From JAWKNZ01 sp041391425 (lineage in GTDB: Bacteria; Bdellovibrionota_B; Oligoflexia; Oligoflexales; JAWKNZ01): a stretch of 64,000 bases of DNA. The first letter of the stretch is position 1. Every line of letters begins with the position of its first letter. This document shows positions 38,396 through 47,997 of this stretch, one piece after another. The stretch is from the NCBI GenBank assembly GCA_041391425.1, contig JAWKNZ010000009.1, positions 62,001 through 126,000 on the forward strand, read 5' to 3'. The notes below the pieces were generated by a model. It made no database searches. It was not told where the DNA came from and worked only from the letters and a program-made list of their open reading frames with translations. The translations under genes and the position numbers were made by a program.

Positions 38396-39740
38396 AGTCG
38401 TGATGGTGGTGGCCATGGTTGCTTTCACTATGCAATCTCGTATTTTTCAATAATCTGTACGCATCTAGCCTTCCGCCTTTACCGTGCTTTCTATAATCGT
38501 CATTCATGATAGAGGTTGCAATTAGGCGCTCTCTTATTTCTTCTATGCTTAATTCGGGATATTTTGACCATAGTAACCCTAAAGCTCCAGAGACAATCGG
38601 AGCTGAAAGAGATGTCCCCGATTTCCTAAGATAATTGTGATTAGGAGCAGTCGTCATAATCATAAATCCAGCTGCAAATATATCGACGGACTCAATTCCG
38701 AAGTTTGAAAAAGGCTCTTTATCATCGTAAGGGCTGTGAGAACCAACAGAAATGACGTTTGGAAGATCATACGATGCTGGGTATTGTGGCTTCGTATCAT
38801 TGTCAGTACCATCGTTACCGGCAGCTGCAACAAATAAGACATTGTGGTCATTCGCATATTGGATCATATCATATAGAACTTGTGTGTAGCTATAATTACC
38901 CCATGAATTATTGATAATCTTCGCGCCATTTTTAACAGCGTATTCTATGCCTTTAATTGCATCTAGGGAAGAGCCAGGGCCTTCATCAGATAAAAATTTG
39001 AGGGTCATAAGCTTAACATTAGGTATCACGCCGCGTACGCCTATTTCATTATGAGTTGCTCCTATAACACCGGCGGTAAAAATCCCATGTCCAAGTCCGT
39101 CAAGTGGTTCAGCATCATTATTAGCAAAGTCCCAGCCGTATATATCATCGATATAGCCGTTGCCATCATCATCCACACCTGCTTCACCATTTTTTTCGGA
39201 TTGATTAATCCATAAATTTTGTTCTAAGTCTGGATGTGTTGGATCTATACCAGAGTCGATTACTGCAATGATTATATCTTGAGCGCCTTCTGCTTCTTTC
39301 CACGCTTCTATAATTGAGCAGTCTACTCCGGCAGGAGTTCCTCGCCAATTATTGTGGCCGTTATTTCTCAATCCCCATTGGGATTTAAATTTAGGGTCTT
39401 TAACGTATGGTGGTGGATTTGTAGGAACTTCATGATCCGTCGGGTATAGCAGATAGTTTGGCTCTATTCTGATAACACCAGGAATGGCGGCTATTTTTTG
39501 AGTATCAGTAGGATTAAGGCTCTTTGTATTGGATTGCAAATGGATGAAGCTGCCAATGCTGAGTTCGATGGCTTCTGTTTTCCCGAAATTTGCTAAGTTT
39601 TTAACTATAGTAGTCTTAGACTTTGTTGGATCTATTTTGACAATATAGCCATCAAACCGGGGTGAATCTTTTTTTATGGATTTTCCGTACCCTAGGCTTG
39701 GTAATTGTAACAATGCTAATAAAAACAACAATTTTTTCAT
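38394..39740 (-). CDS. Secreted subtilisin-like serine protease (S8)
   Basis: A signal peptide (MKKLLFLLALLQLPSLGYG) is followed by a propeptide of about 90 residues, then the S8 catalytic domain. The triad is visible: Asp in IAVIDSGIDPTHPDL (about residue 162), His in GLGHGIFTAGVIGA (about 215), where the usual GHGTHVAG is altered after the His, and Ser in GTSLSAP (about 390). The oxyanion Asn is in FVAAAGNDG. A calcium-site-like DDDGNGYIDD loop lies between Asp and His. The C-terminus ends in a His-rich HGHHHHD tail. It should be an exported endopeptidase and is a paralogue of the broken gene at 30044. Confidence 0.9.
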   Translation of the reverse strand: MKKLLFLLALLQLPSLGYGKSIKKDSPRFDGYIVKIDPTKSKTTIVKNLANFGKTEAIELSIGSFIHLQSNTKSLNPTDTQKIAAIPGVIRIEPNYLLYPTDHEVPTNPPPYVKDPKFKSQWGLRNNGHNNWRGTPAGVDCSIIEAWKEAEGAQDIIIAVIDSGIDPTHPDLEQNLWINQSEKNGEAGVDDDGNGYIDDIYGWDFANNDAEPLDGLGHGIFTAGVIGATHNEIGVRGVIPNVKLMTLKFLSDEGPGSSLDAIKGIEYAVKNGAKIINNSWGNYSYTQVLYDMIQYANDHNVLFVAAAGNDGTDNDTKPQYPASYDLPNVISVGSHSPYDDKEPFSNFGIESVDIFAAGFMIMTTAPNHNYLRKSGTSLSAPIVSGALGLLWSKYPELSIEEIRERLIATSIMNDDYRKHGKGGRLDAYRLLKNTRLHSESNHGHHHHD

Positions 39741-40176
39741 ATCTTGCTTCCCCCTTTGTTAAAGTAGTTTTTTGGTTACTACTGAAATAGCCTATGGATC
39801 TGAATATTTATTTGCGGCGCTGTCAAAGTGTCCAGATGAAGTGTTTGTGACAAAATTCGAACCTCTATACTTCGGTGTGTTGAACCGTCACTTTTCAATT
39901 TCTTCTGCTTCTCGCTACAAAAAACTTTGAGTCCATGATAGCCAGAACTATTATTGTCCTAAGTGCTAATACAATATACACCAAATGCTTCAAAGTGCCC
40001 TATGCCTTTTGATTTTCGCGTGGATCATAGCATTAATAAATGCTTTAGGGTAACAATAAAAACAACGGGATTGTTTGAATGGGGGGAGGTCAGTTCTTAG
40101 CAAACGCAGTTGCCCCCCAATAATCACCCAGATGAGACGGGGGTTATATCGGGGGCAGAGTCAAATATCTGAAGTA
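39741..40176. other. Intergenic region, no gene seen
   Basis: About 430 bases lie between two minus-strand genes. No convincing ORF, hairpin terminator or copy of the named repeats is present; a promoter for the subtilase is presumably here. Confidence 0.4.
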
Positions 40177-41112
40177 TTAGTGAATAATTTCTGGTACGCC
40201 AAAAATTCCATTAAAAGTCATATCAATTGTCTTTGTTAACTCAAGTAAGCGTACATTATCTAGATCATTGGCATCGCACAGGTTTGTGATTTCCACAATT
40301 GGCTTATAGGTAGAGTTGAAATAATCTAGTAACTCTCTTCCAGTTTCCCAAGGCTTAATAGTCTCTATTATTGCTCTAATTTTTAGAGCTTCATAAGCTA
40401 GCTTACTCATTTTAGCCGTTTTGCATAACTTTTCTTCTTGTACTGCAGTTCTTGCTTGGGTGTGTGCCAAACTAGAAAGTGTGTTGAAGGATGAAAAAGC
40501 TATGTTAGCGTATGTAGAAGCATGATAATTCAATGGAAGATTAGAGAATCCTCGGCTTTTTAGACTACTTCCTGCTATACCTACTCGATCAGCATTTTGT
40601 TGAATTTTCACAACATATTTGCGTTGTGGTAAGCTGTTGGCTGCAATACCAATCGGATCTTCTGTATTTCTATAGACTTTAGTTACTGTATCTTTTGCAA
40701 TAACAACTTCTTCGTCGCTTAGCGTGAGGTCTTTGCAAATTTCAGCCAGCTTTGAGAAATTTTTACTTTCTTTCTTTACAAGTTGGTAGGAATCCATAGT
40801 TAAGTTTTGTTCGGCTGCTTCTTTACGGATTTCGTTGTCTTCTAGGAGCTTGATATAATTGTCTTTAATTTTGTTAACCCAGCAAAAACTACTGCCTAGC
40901 TGTTTTAGTACATGCGGTTTAGTGCGTGACATACTGTAAATATCTTCTAGAGCTGTAGATAGTGCATAATCAAAAAGCTTAGCTTGTATACTCGTTGGTA
41001 TATTTGTTGTGGCGTCATGAGATTTAGTATTGCTATTATCAATTGTTGGATCAGAACTACAGGCTCCAACAACAAATGCACTAATTGCAATCAAATTTTT
41101 TCCAAACTTCAT
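40177..41112 (-). CDS. Lipoprotein of unknown function
   Basis: The signal peptide MKFGKNLIAISAFVVGAC ends in a lipobox (VGAC-S). The ATG at 41112 is chosen because GGAG lies seven bases upstream; six more codons are open before it. The mature part, about 290 residues, is mostly helical and charged with Cys in pairs (SFCWVNK, EICKDL, EKLCKTAK, NLCDAN), so one or two disulfides are possible. No domain is recognised. It follows no clear operon partner. Confidence 0.6.
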   Translation of the reverse strand: MKFGKNLIAISAFVVGACSSDPTIDNSNTKSHDATTNIPTSIQAKLFDYALSTALEDIYSMSRTKPHVLKQLGSSFCWVNKIKDNYIKLLEDNEIRKEAAEQNLTMDSYQLVKKESKNFSKLAEICKDLTLSDEEVVIAKDTVTKVYRNTEDPIGIAANSLPQRKYVVKIQQNADRVGIAGSSLKSRGFSNLPLNYHASTYANIAFSSFNTLSSLAHTQARTAVQEEKLCKTAKMSKLAYEALKIRAIIETIKPWETGRELLDYFNSTYKPIVEITNLCDANDLDNVRLLELTKTIDMTFNGIFGVPEIIH

Positions 41113-41513
41113 AAAATTTCTCCATAACATAAAGATTAAGTTGTCTTGGAATAGATCCCAAAAAATAATAGCCAGAAAACGGAATACCCTTTGGAGTAGC
41201 TAGAGCTTCCGGTTGCTCGAAAAGACCAAGCAATAATAGTTCCATTATTGAAATAGCAATATTTTATTGTGGCTGCAGTGTGTTGCAGATTAGGGTCAGT
41301 TGGATTTTCTGTATATTGGCTTTGGTGGTGTATAATTTATTTACGATGCCCATTAACTTAAGGCCTAAGTAGTGCTCCAGTTCCACCCATTTTTGCAATA
41401 TTTATAGGGACTTCTCGGCCTTTTGACTTCTCTATTACTGGATCTCCTTGTAATTGTACTGTTTTTTGTTTAGAGAGTATTTTAGGATGGTTCTTTTGTT
41501 TTTGAAGTCATGA
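41113..41513. other. Intergenic region, no gene seen
   Basis: About 400 bases upstream of the lipoprotein gene. Apart from the presumed promoter of that gene nothing recognisable is present. Confidence 0.35.
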
Positions 41514-41552
41514 AGAAAAAATGCTAACTCGGCTCACATGAGCCAAGTTAGC
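41514..41552 (-). terminator. Rho-independent terminator of the NO reductase gene
   Basis: GCTAACTCGGCTCA and TGAGCCAAGTTAGC form a long stem (one mismatch) with a two-base centre; on the minus strand it is followed by ATTTTTTC. It sits 10 bases after the stop codon. Confidence 0.88.
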
Positions 41553-41562
41553 AAGGAACTTT

Positions 41563-43875
41563 TTAGTCGGCGCTAGAAGTCGCTGGTTGTTGTGGTATGC
41601 TTTCCCTTCCTTTTTTCTCTTTGACATCTCCTGTTATTTTATTTGGCTTCAGTGCGACAAAGCCAACTTTGTCCGCTATGGCTAAAGCTAGGCTAAATGC
41701 TCCGCCTGTGAAAATAACGTCTCCAATCATTCTGAGCCAACGAAGGTTTTGTACCAAGGTACTTTGCATTGTTTCAATGCCTCTTGCATACCAAAGCCCG
41801 TGTTCGAGTGAGGCGAAGAATTGAATCAAGCCCGTTGGAAGTAGGCTTAGTCCGATCATGAGGCCAAGTCCGATATTCATGCCCCAAAAGGCAAAATTCA
41901 TCAGCCGATCGTTCCATAGCTTTTTAGTGAATGCGGTTTGGACAATTAACAATATGAGTCCTAAGGACAAGAAGCCGTAAACTCCAAATGTGGCACCATG
42001 GGCATGAACAGCTGTCGTGTTAAGCCCTTGTAAGTAATAAAGCGCAATTGGTGGGTTGATTAAAAACCCAAACAGCCCAGCTCCTACCATATTCCAAAAG
42101 GCAACGCCGACAAAGAATGTGATGGGCCATTTAAAGATGTGCGTCCAACTTGTTAAGCTGCGAAGTTTAGAAGTTTGGTAGGCTTCAAATCCCATAAGCA
42201 CTAGGGGAACTACTTCTAGAGCCGAAAAGCAAGCACCGACTGCACTGATTGAGGTTGGTGTTCCACTAAAGTAGAGGTGATGGAATGTTCCAGGTATGCC
42301 TCCTAGCAAGAAGATTGAAGTTGAAGAAATTGATGCTTTTGTTGCTGAACGTGGTTTGATAAGGCCTAAGGTGACGAAAATGAATGCTATGGCGACAGTT
42401 GCGAAGACTTCGAAAAATCCCTCGACCCATAGATGGACAACCCACCAGCGCCAAAATTCCATAATGCTTATGTGGGTTCTTGCGCCGTAGAAGAGACCGC
42501 CGCCATAAAAGAGGCCAATAGCAATAGTGGAAGCCGTAAATAGGAAAAGAAGTTGCTTTGAATCCTTGGCTTTCTTTAGCGCTGGTAAAATACACCTTAA
42601 CATTAATACGAGCCATACTCCTAAACCGACGATTAATAAAATTTGCCAAAATCGACCGAGGTCTGTGTATTCATAACCTTGATGGCCAAACCAAAAGCTA
42701 AAATCAATGTCGATTAGATGGTGGATTGATAAGAGCTCTCCAGTAAGGGAACCAAAAACGACTACGAGTAAAGCTGCAAATAAAAAGTTGACACCAGCTC
42801 TTTGGTATTTGGGATCTTTTCCACCGTTAACAATTGGAGCTAAGAATAATCCAGCTGCTAAAAACGCAGTAGCAATCCAAAATAGAGCGAGTTGTAAGTG
42901 CCAGGTTCTTACTAATGAGTAAGGCAGGTATTTTGAAAGTGGGAATCCGTAGAAATCTTGACCTTCAACTGTATAGTGTGCCAGTGCTCCGCCGAGTCCG
43001 ATTTGTAGGATGAATAATACAATTACGGTACCCCAATATTTCCATAGAGCCCGCATTGACGGGGTTAATTTAAAGTTTTTTAGAGGGTCGCTTTTTGGAA
43101 TGGCTTTGCTAATGGTTTCTTCTTCGCTATTAAATGAATAATACCAAATAAGGAAGCCTATGGATGCTAGTAATAAAATGAATGAAATTATTGACCAATA
43201 TATATTTTCGCTGGTTGGAACGTTGTCTATCAGTGGTTCGTGTGGCCAATTATTCGTATAGGTATGGGTTTCTCCAGGTCTATTTGCTGAGGCGGCCCAT
43301 GTCGACCAGTGAAAAAAAGCTAACATTTTTTCGCGTTTTGATGCGGATGGAAGGACGTTCTCATGGATAGCGTATTGTTGGCGCCTTTCCTGTAGGCTTT
43401 TATCACTGCTAAATAAACGCATGTAATACTCTTGCGTCTTTTGTAAAGCCAGGTAGCGATTTTGTGATAGGGTTAGAGTATTATCTTTAAGCTGTGCGTT
43501 ACGATAGTCTTTGAGCATTATGCTTTTAATGATTGCTTTTTCTTCAGCGGTAGTTTGCTTATATTCTTTTGAAAACTTTTCTTGCGAGGCTATATTTTGG
43601 TAGGCGACTAATTCTCTATGTAGCCAATCTGCAGTCCAATCCGGCGCTTGATAAGCTCCATGCCCCCAAATTGAACCTATTTGTTGTCCACCAATTGACT
43701 GCCAAACCATTTGGCCTGATAAAATATCTTCTTTAGTATAGATGATTTCTCCATTAGGAGCTTTGATTGATTGGTATATAGGTGGGGCTTGTTTATAAAC
43801 TTCTCGGCCAAAGAAGCCCAAGATGGTGAAGGTGGTGATGAGCACCGTTAAAAGCAAAATCCAATGTTTTCGCAT
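41563..43875 (-). CDS. norB: Quinol-dependent nitric oxide reductase (qNOR)
   Basis: The 770-residue inner-membrane protein of the haem-copper oxidase superfamily reduces NO to N2O using quinol. An N-terminal extension (GQMVWQSIGGQQIGSIWGHGAYQAPDW) characteristic of single-subunit qNOR precedes about 13 membrane helices. Conserved metal ligands are recognisable: the early His in LVRTWHLQLALFW, the VVHLWVEGFFEVFATV His with the catalytic-site Glu residues, GTFHHLYFSG (two His) and NTTAVHAHGATFGVYG (haem His). The start ATG at 43875 has GGAG seven bases upstream. It is divergent from nsrR, so NO-induced expression is expected. The gene is intact. Role: NO detoxification or partial denitrification. 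Confidence 0.93.
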   Translation of the reverse strand: MRKHWILLLTVLITTFTILGFFGREVYKQAPPIYQSIKAPNGEIIYTKEDILSGQMVWQSIGGQQIGSIWGHGAYQAPDWTADWLHRELVAYQNIASQEKFSKEYKQTTAEEKAIIKSIMLKDYRNAQLKDNTLTLSQNRYLALQKTQEYYMRLFSSDKSLQERRQQYAIHENVLPSASKREKMLAFFHWSTWAASANRPGETHTYTNNWPHEPLIDNVPTSENIYWSIISFILLLASIGFLIWYYSFNSEEETISKAIPKSDPLKNFKLTPSMRALWKYWGTVIVLFILQIGLGGALAHYTVEGQDFYGFPLSKYLPYSLVRTWHLQLALFWIATAFLAAGLFLAPIVNGGKDPKYQRAGVNFLFAALLVVVFGSLTGELLSIHHLIDIDFSFWFGHQGYEYTDLGRFWQILLIVGLGVWLVLMLRCILPALKKAKDSKQLLFLFTASTIAIGLFYGGGLFYGARTHISIMEFWRWWVVHLWVEGFFEVFATVAIAFIFVTLGLIKPRSATKASISSTSIFLLGGIPGTFHHLYFSGTPTSISAVGACFSALEVVPLVLMGFEAYQTSKLRSLTSWTHIFKWPITFFVGVAFWNMVGAGLFGFLINPPIALYYLQGLNTTAVHAHGATFGVYGFLSLGLILLIVQTAFTKKLWNDRLMNFAFWGMNIGLGLMIGLSLLPTGLIQFFASLEHGLWYARGIETMQSTLVQNLRWLRMIGDVIFTGGAFSLALAIADKVGFVALKPNKITGDVKEKKGRESIPQQPATSSAD

Positions 43876-43932
43876 AGATATCTCCAAAATGATGGCTGTT
43901 CATAATCAATTTAATATATTTAATATATATCA

Positions 43933-43957
43933 ATACATTTTAGATATATCAATGTAT
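43933..43957. promoter_or_regulatory. Candidate NsrR operator between qNOR and nsrR
   Basis: ATACATT (43933) and AATGTAT (43951) form an inverted repeat with an 11-base spacer containing GATATATC. This resembles the two half-site layout of NsrR boxes (ATGCATTT-type halves). It lies 25 bases before nsrR and 58 before the qNOR start, so it could control both. Confidence 0.4.
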
Positions 43958-43981
43958 GCTTATAAGCAAGGGAAGATTGTT

Positions 43982-44371
43982 ATGCGTTTGACTGCAAAAA
44001 CAGATTATTGCTTGCGAGTTTTGATATACTTGCAGAAGAACAAAGGCCGAGCAAAGATTTCGGAAATTGCTGAGGCGTTTCTTATTTCTAAAAACCATCT
44101 CAGTGTGGCGGTTAATAAATTGTCTGAGCTCGGTTATGTTATATCTACTTCTGGGCCAAAAGGTGGGATTGAATTTAATCCTGAAGCGGCGGAAAAGTCT
44201 GTAGGTGAGTTGGTGGTGGCTATCGAGGACCTAGATATTGTAGAATGTTTTAATGCGAAGACAAATACTTGTGTATTGAGCCCAGAATGCCGTCTAAGGC
44301 ATATGTTAAAACAGGCGTCTGGATCTTTTGTATCTGAGCTCAACGGTTATAAAATAAGAGACTTAATATAG
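43982..44371 (+). CDS. nsrR: Rrf2-family NO-sensing repressor NsrR
   Basis: The protein starts MRLTAKTDYCLRVLIYLQK, the normal Rrf2 N-terminus, so the upstream 53 codons of open frame are discarded. A winged helix (residues 1-75) has ISEIAEAFLISKNHLSVAVNKLSELGYV, then GPKGGIEF as the wing. The three cluster Cys are in ECFNAKTNTCVLSPECRL (C-x7-C-x5-C), matching NsrR-type Fe-S ligation. It is divergent from the qNOR gene, with an inverted repeat between them. It is expected to repress until NO damages the cluster. Confidence 0.88.
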   Translation: MRLTAKTDYCLRVLIYLQKNKGRAKISEIAEAFLISKNHLSVAVNKLSELGYVISTSGPKGGIEFNPEAAEKSVGELVVAIEDLDIVECFNAKTNTCVLSPECRLRHMLKQASGSFVSELNGYKIRDLI

Positions 44372-44439
44372 ATTCTGTTTTGTGCGATTTAAGGCGTATG
44401 TAGGTTAGCTTTTTTGAGGCTTATGGAGGAAATTGATTC

Positions 44440-45951
44440 TTGAATCTTTCATTTGAACAATTTGCAAAAGAGGCTAAATGTTCGAAAATTATCGGCATTG
44501 GCACTTCTATGTATTGTGATCATGAAACTGCCGTCACCCTTGCTGATCGCTATATTGACGAGGAATATTTTTTCTTACTTGAATCGGCTACCTCTGGGCC
44601 AGCAAATGTCGCACGTTACTCATTTCTAGGCTTTGAGCCCTTATGGTTATGGCAGTGCCAAGATCAAAAAATTTTGCAAAAGCTTAATAATTCTGAAATG
44701 CATAGTGTGCTAGAAGGTAAAAATCCGATCGCATGCATGTATGAAGATTTTTCAAAATTAAAACTTACAAGCATGTTTTCGTCCAAGGACGGTGTGCGTA
44801 GTATGGACTTAAGCACCCTTGGTGGTGCTGTAGGTTATATTGGCTTTGATGTTTGTGCTAAGTTAGAACCTAAAATTGGGCATCCGCCTAAAAAAGAGCT
44901 GGGATTACCTGATCTGCTATTTTATATCCCCAGGAATTTTATGGTACTTGATCAATTAACTCGGCAATTGCATGTGTACCGTTACGTATCTGTAGATAAG
45001 TGTGAGGAAGATTCACTCCAAAAACTTTATGATTATGAAATGGAGCAATTTGAAACGTTAGTTGCAGATTTAGCTAAAGTTCATATGCCTCCTCCTATCC
45101 GAGTTAAAAGCGATAAAATAGACTACGACAAGATGAAATCTAGTTTTTCCAAAGAAAAATTTTTTAATGCTGCCCAGCAGTGTTTGCATGAAATCCGTCG
45201 TGGAGAAATTTTCCAAGTTCAGATTGGAAATAGGTTAAGCTGTGAAACCACTGCGAGGCCTTTCGACATATTTCGTCATTTAAGAGTTCTCAACCCTTCA
45301 CCATACATGTTTTTTTATAAATTTAACGAACACCATATATTGGGGTCATCTCCGGAAATTATGGTAGGGGTTGAAGAGAAAACGGCGATACATAGGCCAA
45401 TTGCCGGCACTCGTAAACGAAAGTGGGATTTTGCAAAAGATCAGCTAATGAAAAGTGAGTTGGTCAATTCGGAAAAAGAACGTGCTGAACATATAATGCT
45501 TGTAGATTTGAGCCGCAATGACCTTGGAAGGATTGCTGAGGTTGGAACTGTCAAAGTTGATGAACTTATGATTGTAGAAGAGTACAGCCATGTTTTTCAT
45601 ATGGTAAGCCAAGTGTCTTGTGCAGTTCGCAAGAATTTTAACCCTGCGGATGTTATGTCTTTTAGTTTTCCCAACGGAACGGTGTCTGGAGCTCCAAAAG
45701 TGAGAGCCATTGAAATTATTTACGAGCATGAGCCAGTGAGCCGCGAATTTTATGCAGGCAGTCTGGCTCTTTTTGATTTTGCTGGCAATCTGAAAAGTAC
45801 GATTTTAATCCGCTCTATTTATTTGGCAAATGGGGTTGCTGCGACTCAGGCTTCTGCCGGTATGGTCTTTGATTCCATCGTTGACCAAGAATGGCTAGAA
45901 ACGAGGAACAAAATGGCCGCTTGTGTTACTGTTATGCAAAACACAATCTAA
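44440..45951 (+). CDS. trpE: Anthranilate synthase component I
   Basis: The 503-residue chorismate-using enzyme makes anthranilate in tryptophan synthesis. An N-terminal LLESATSGPANVARYSFLG box with the LLES tryptophan-binding motif argues for TrpE over PabB. The catalytic domain has EIFQVQIGNRL, NPSPYMFF, HILGSSPEIMV, RPIAGTRKR, MLVDLSRNDLGRI and FPNGTVSGAPKVRAIEII. The start is TTG with GGAGGA nine bases upstream. No amidotransferase (trpG) or other trp gene is adjacent; it lies just downstream of nsrR on the same strand. The partner must be elsewhere or the enzyme works with ammonia. Confidence 0.9.
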   Translation: MNLSFEQFAKEAKCSKIIGIGTSMYCDHETAVTLADRYIDEEYFFLLESATSGPANVARYSFLGFEPLWLWQCQDQKILQKLNNSEMHSVLEGKNPIACMYEDFSKLKLTSMFSSKDGVRSMDLSTLGGAVGYIGFDVCAKLEPKIGHPPKKELGLPDLLFYIPRNFMVLDQLTRQLHVYRYVSVDKCEEDSLQKLYDYEMEQFETLVADLAKVHMPPPIRVKSDKIDYDKMKSSFSKEKFFNAAQQCLHEIRRGEIFQVQIGNRLSCETTARPFDIFRHLRVLNPSPYMFFYKFNEHHILGSSPEIMVGVEEKTAIHRPIAGTRKRKWDFAKDQLMKSELVNSEKERAEHIMLVDLSRNDLGRIAEVGTVKVDELMIVEEYSHVFHMVSQVSCAVRKNFNPADVMSFSFPNGTVSGAPKVRAIEIIYEHEPVSREFYAGSLALFDFAGNLKSTILIRSIYLANGVAATQASAGMVFDSIVDQEWLETRNKMAACVTVMQNTI

Positions 45952-45991
45952 GAATGTCATATCCTTGAATATGAACCTTAGGTATTACGGA

Positions 45992-46282
45992 TTAGTTACT
46001 TTTGTTTGAGTTGAGAATAACCTCTTTAAGATCCGAGCCTGGTCTAAAGACTGGAACAGTGCGGGCTGGGATATGGACTGTCTCTCCCGTTTGTGGATTA
46101 CGTCCGACTCTTGGCTTACGTTTAGCTGTCGCAAAAGTTCCAAAACCTACTAGCTTTACTTCATTGTTATTTTGCATGCTTTTCGTCACCGTTTGAATGA
46201 ATGCAGATAGCCATTTTTCAGAATCAGCTTTTGATTTTCCTGTTTTGTTAGCCAAAGCTTCGACGATTTCAGCTCGATTCAT
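45992..46282 (-). CDS. HU/IHF-family DNA-binding protein
   Basis: The 96 residues are a typical HU: MNRAEIVEALANKTGKSKADSE, VKLVGFGTFATAKRKPRVGRNPQTGETVHIPARTVPVFRPG with the DNA-intercalating Pro in RNPQTGE. It bends DNA and compacts the nucleoid. GGGGAG precedes the ATG. The extra acidic/Asn tail (ILNSNKSN) is short. The gene is intact and convergent with trpE. Confidence 0.94.
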   Translation of the reverse strand: MNRAEIVEALANKTGKSKADSEKWLSAFIQTVTKSMQNNNEVKLVGFGTFATAKRKPRVGRNPQTGETVHIPARTVPVFRPGSDLKEVILNSNKSN

Positions 46283-46653
46283 TCGATCTCCCCCTGCTGC
46301 GTAGATTTGTATTAATTTATCTGGAGAGCTAAATTAGCCTCTTCTTTTTTACAATGCAAGCGGAAGAGAAATTTTCTTTGTGCTAAGCACGGTGTTTATA
46401 TGATGGACACGTGCCTGCCGTAATAGTTTTATGGTCATAAAATAGAACTCTTGCTAGTTGATAAGCTTAAAATACAGGCATATTAAATTGCCTATCTCGC
46501 GCCTTTCCTCCACCAATTCTGTATTGTATGGGTAGCTCATTGTTTTTTGGCTCAATACATTCGTTTATGCTAGCCATATAAGGTTTTCGATTCGTAAAGA
46601 TTTAAGGTGAGTTTTGCTAAATATTGGATTTATATTGAATGTTAGGTGTGTTT
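46283..46653. other. Divergent intergenic region, no gene
   Basis: This lies between HU and the tail-domain membrane protein. It is AT-rich and holds the promoters of both genes; no other element is recognised. Confidence 0.35.
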
Positions 46654-46683
46654 TTGTACAATGGTTTTTACTAGTTGTATAAA
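46654..46683 (+). promoter_or_regulatory. Possible sigma-70 promoter
   Basis: TTGTAC at 46654 and TATAAA at 46678 are spaced by 18 bases, 33 bases before the GTG start of the next gene. GGAAGG seven bases before that start is a good ribosome site. Confidence 0.5.
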
Positions 46684-46715
46684 ATGTATAATTTCTAGCT
46701 GTGGAAGGCTGAACT

Positions 46716-47759
46716 GTGGTCTATCGCCTTGTTGTGGAACGTTTACGGGAGCTTTTTGCTAGTGGGTGGTGGACTGCTGTTTGTTTTTGTATACTTGCTT
46801 CTTTTTCCGGACTATGTGGCTTTGTTGTCGGTGTTCGAACTCAGGTTGTTGCTGCGCCGGCAACTCCAGTGCTGCCTTGGATGGGAGACGTGCTTGGTAA
46901 ACGTGAGGGAGCTTTCTATCTTAAAGTTCAAATGAAAGGATTTGCGAGTTCAAAGGCAGGTTTAGACGTCTCACAGACTGTACAACTATATTTGTATAGT
47001 ATTATTCAGAAAAAAATGTACGTTGTTAGCCATCTTATGGATGATAATGAAGGAACTCCTTCCAGCATTTGGCGGATTCCTTCTGGTAAGTATCGAATAT
47101 CAAAGATATCCTTGGTTGATGATGCAGGAGTTAGTTGGCAGTGGCAGCCAAAGAAAATGTCTAAATCGTTTGTTGTCCATCGTAAAACCCTTTCTAATTT
47201 GGGCATGTTTACCCTTAAGTCATCGGATAAAAAATCTTCTTTGAAGGTTTCATATCGCATGATAGCGGACTCTTATGATAGTGCTCGCGCTAAATCTGAT
47301 CATTTGTTGACCTCTGTCATTAATGGCTTTAATGGTCAAGTGCAAGCTAATATAGCAGGACAAAAGGCTTTTAATCCTCCAAGCAAAGAAGTTAAGGCAA
47401 GATCGAAGTTACGAGTGGAATATACTTTCCAAAGAAAGATAGTTATGTATTTTATGGTTGATCTTTTTAAGCATAATCGTTATTCGCAATCTATCCGCAA
47501 GGTTTTAGATGGACATGATGCTCAGTTTCGGCGTTGTTATATGGAGCAGCTTGATTTAGATGGTAACTTTGATGGGCAGTTGAAGTTTAAGTTTCTGTTG
47601 TCTAAAAGTATTAGTGCAATGAAGAAGATAAAATTTGGAGGCGGATCCATTACCAAACCGAAAATGGTACAGTGCTTGTTCAATGAGTTGAATGGCCTCA
47701 GTTTTCCTGTTCCAGAAACCATGATTGGCGAACTATCATTTGAATTTAAAGTTCGATAA
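46716..47759 (+). CDS. Single-span membrane protein with myxo-type C-terminal tail domain
   Basis: GTG start. One membrane helix (about residues 18-42, WWTAVCFCILASFSGLCGFVVGV) precedes a periplasmic part of about 300 residues. The beta-rich middle region (residues 65-190) is not recognised. The last 90 residues match the AgmX/PglI-type (myxo tail) domain: HDAQFRRCYMEQLDLDGNFDGQLKFKFLLS, a Gly-rich strand, MVQCLFNELNGLSFPVPE. This domain, with its conserved Cys pair (RRCY and QCLF), is common in Myxococcota and Bdellovibrionota envelope proteins. Function is not established; such proteins are often linked to motility or envelope complexes. Confidence 0.65.
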   Translation: MVYRLVVERLRELFASGWWTAVCFCILASFSGLCGFVVGVRTQVVAAPATPVLPWMGDVLGKREGAFYLKVQMKGFASSKAGLDVSQTVQLYLYSIIQKKMYVVSHLMDDNEGTPSSIWRIPSGKYRISKISLVDDAGVSWQWQPKKMSKSFVVHRKTLSNLGMFTLKSSDKKSSLKVSYRMIADSYDSARAKSDHLLTSVINGFNGQVQANIAGQKAFNPPSKEVKARSKLRVEYTFQRKIVMYFMVDLFKHNRYSQSIRKVLDGHDAQFRRCYMEQLDLDGNFDGQLKFKFLLSKSISAMKKIKFGGGSITKPKMVQCLFNELNGLSFPVPETMIGELSFEFKVR

Positions 47760-47832
47760 TTTAGCTTGTTTTTTGATTTTGTCTTGTTTGATGCGGCATG
47801 TATCTACATGCTAGTAAATCCGTAAAAATAGA

Positions 47833-47997
47833 CCCGGGATCTGAAATTTTTTGAAAAACTGTAGTATTTTCACCGGATTCGAAGTTCGCTCAGGTGCTAG
47901 GCGCGAGGAGGTGGGAAACCGCAGTGTGCATGTTGGTACATGAGGATTTCCTGACGCCGAAGCAACGCCGCAATCGACTAGAAATTCGGATCCGGGG
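47833..47997 (+). repeat. Family B repeat element, single copy
   Basis: It starts with CCCGGGATCTGAAATTTT and ends with AAATTCGGATCCGGGG. The interior matches the other copies closely, including GGTGGGAAACCGCAGTG and TGAGGATTTCCTGACG. It fills most of the spacer upstream of the typA remnant. Confidence 0.85.

Noticed and set aside
42266..42649. A 127-residue frame inside the NO reductase gene
   Set aside because: It is a shadow of the intact qNOR reading frame on the same strand in another phase, without a start signal.
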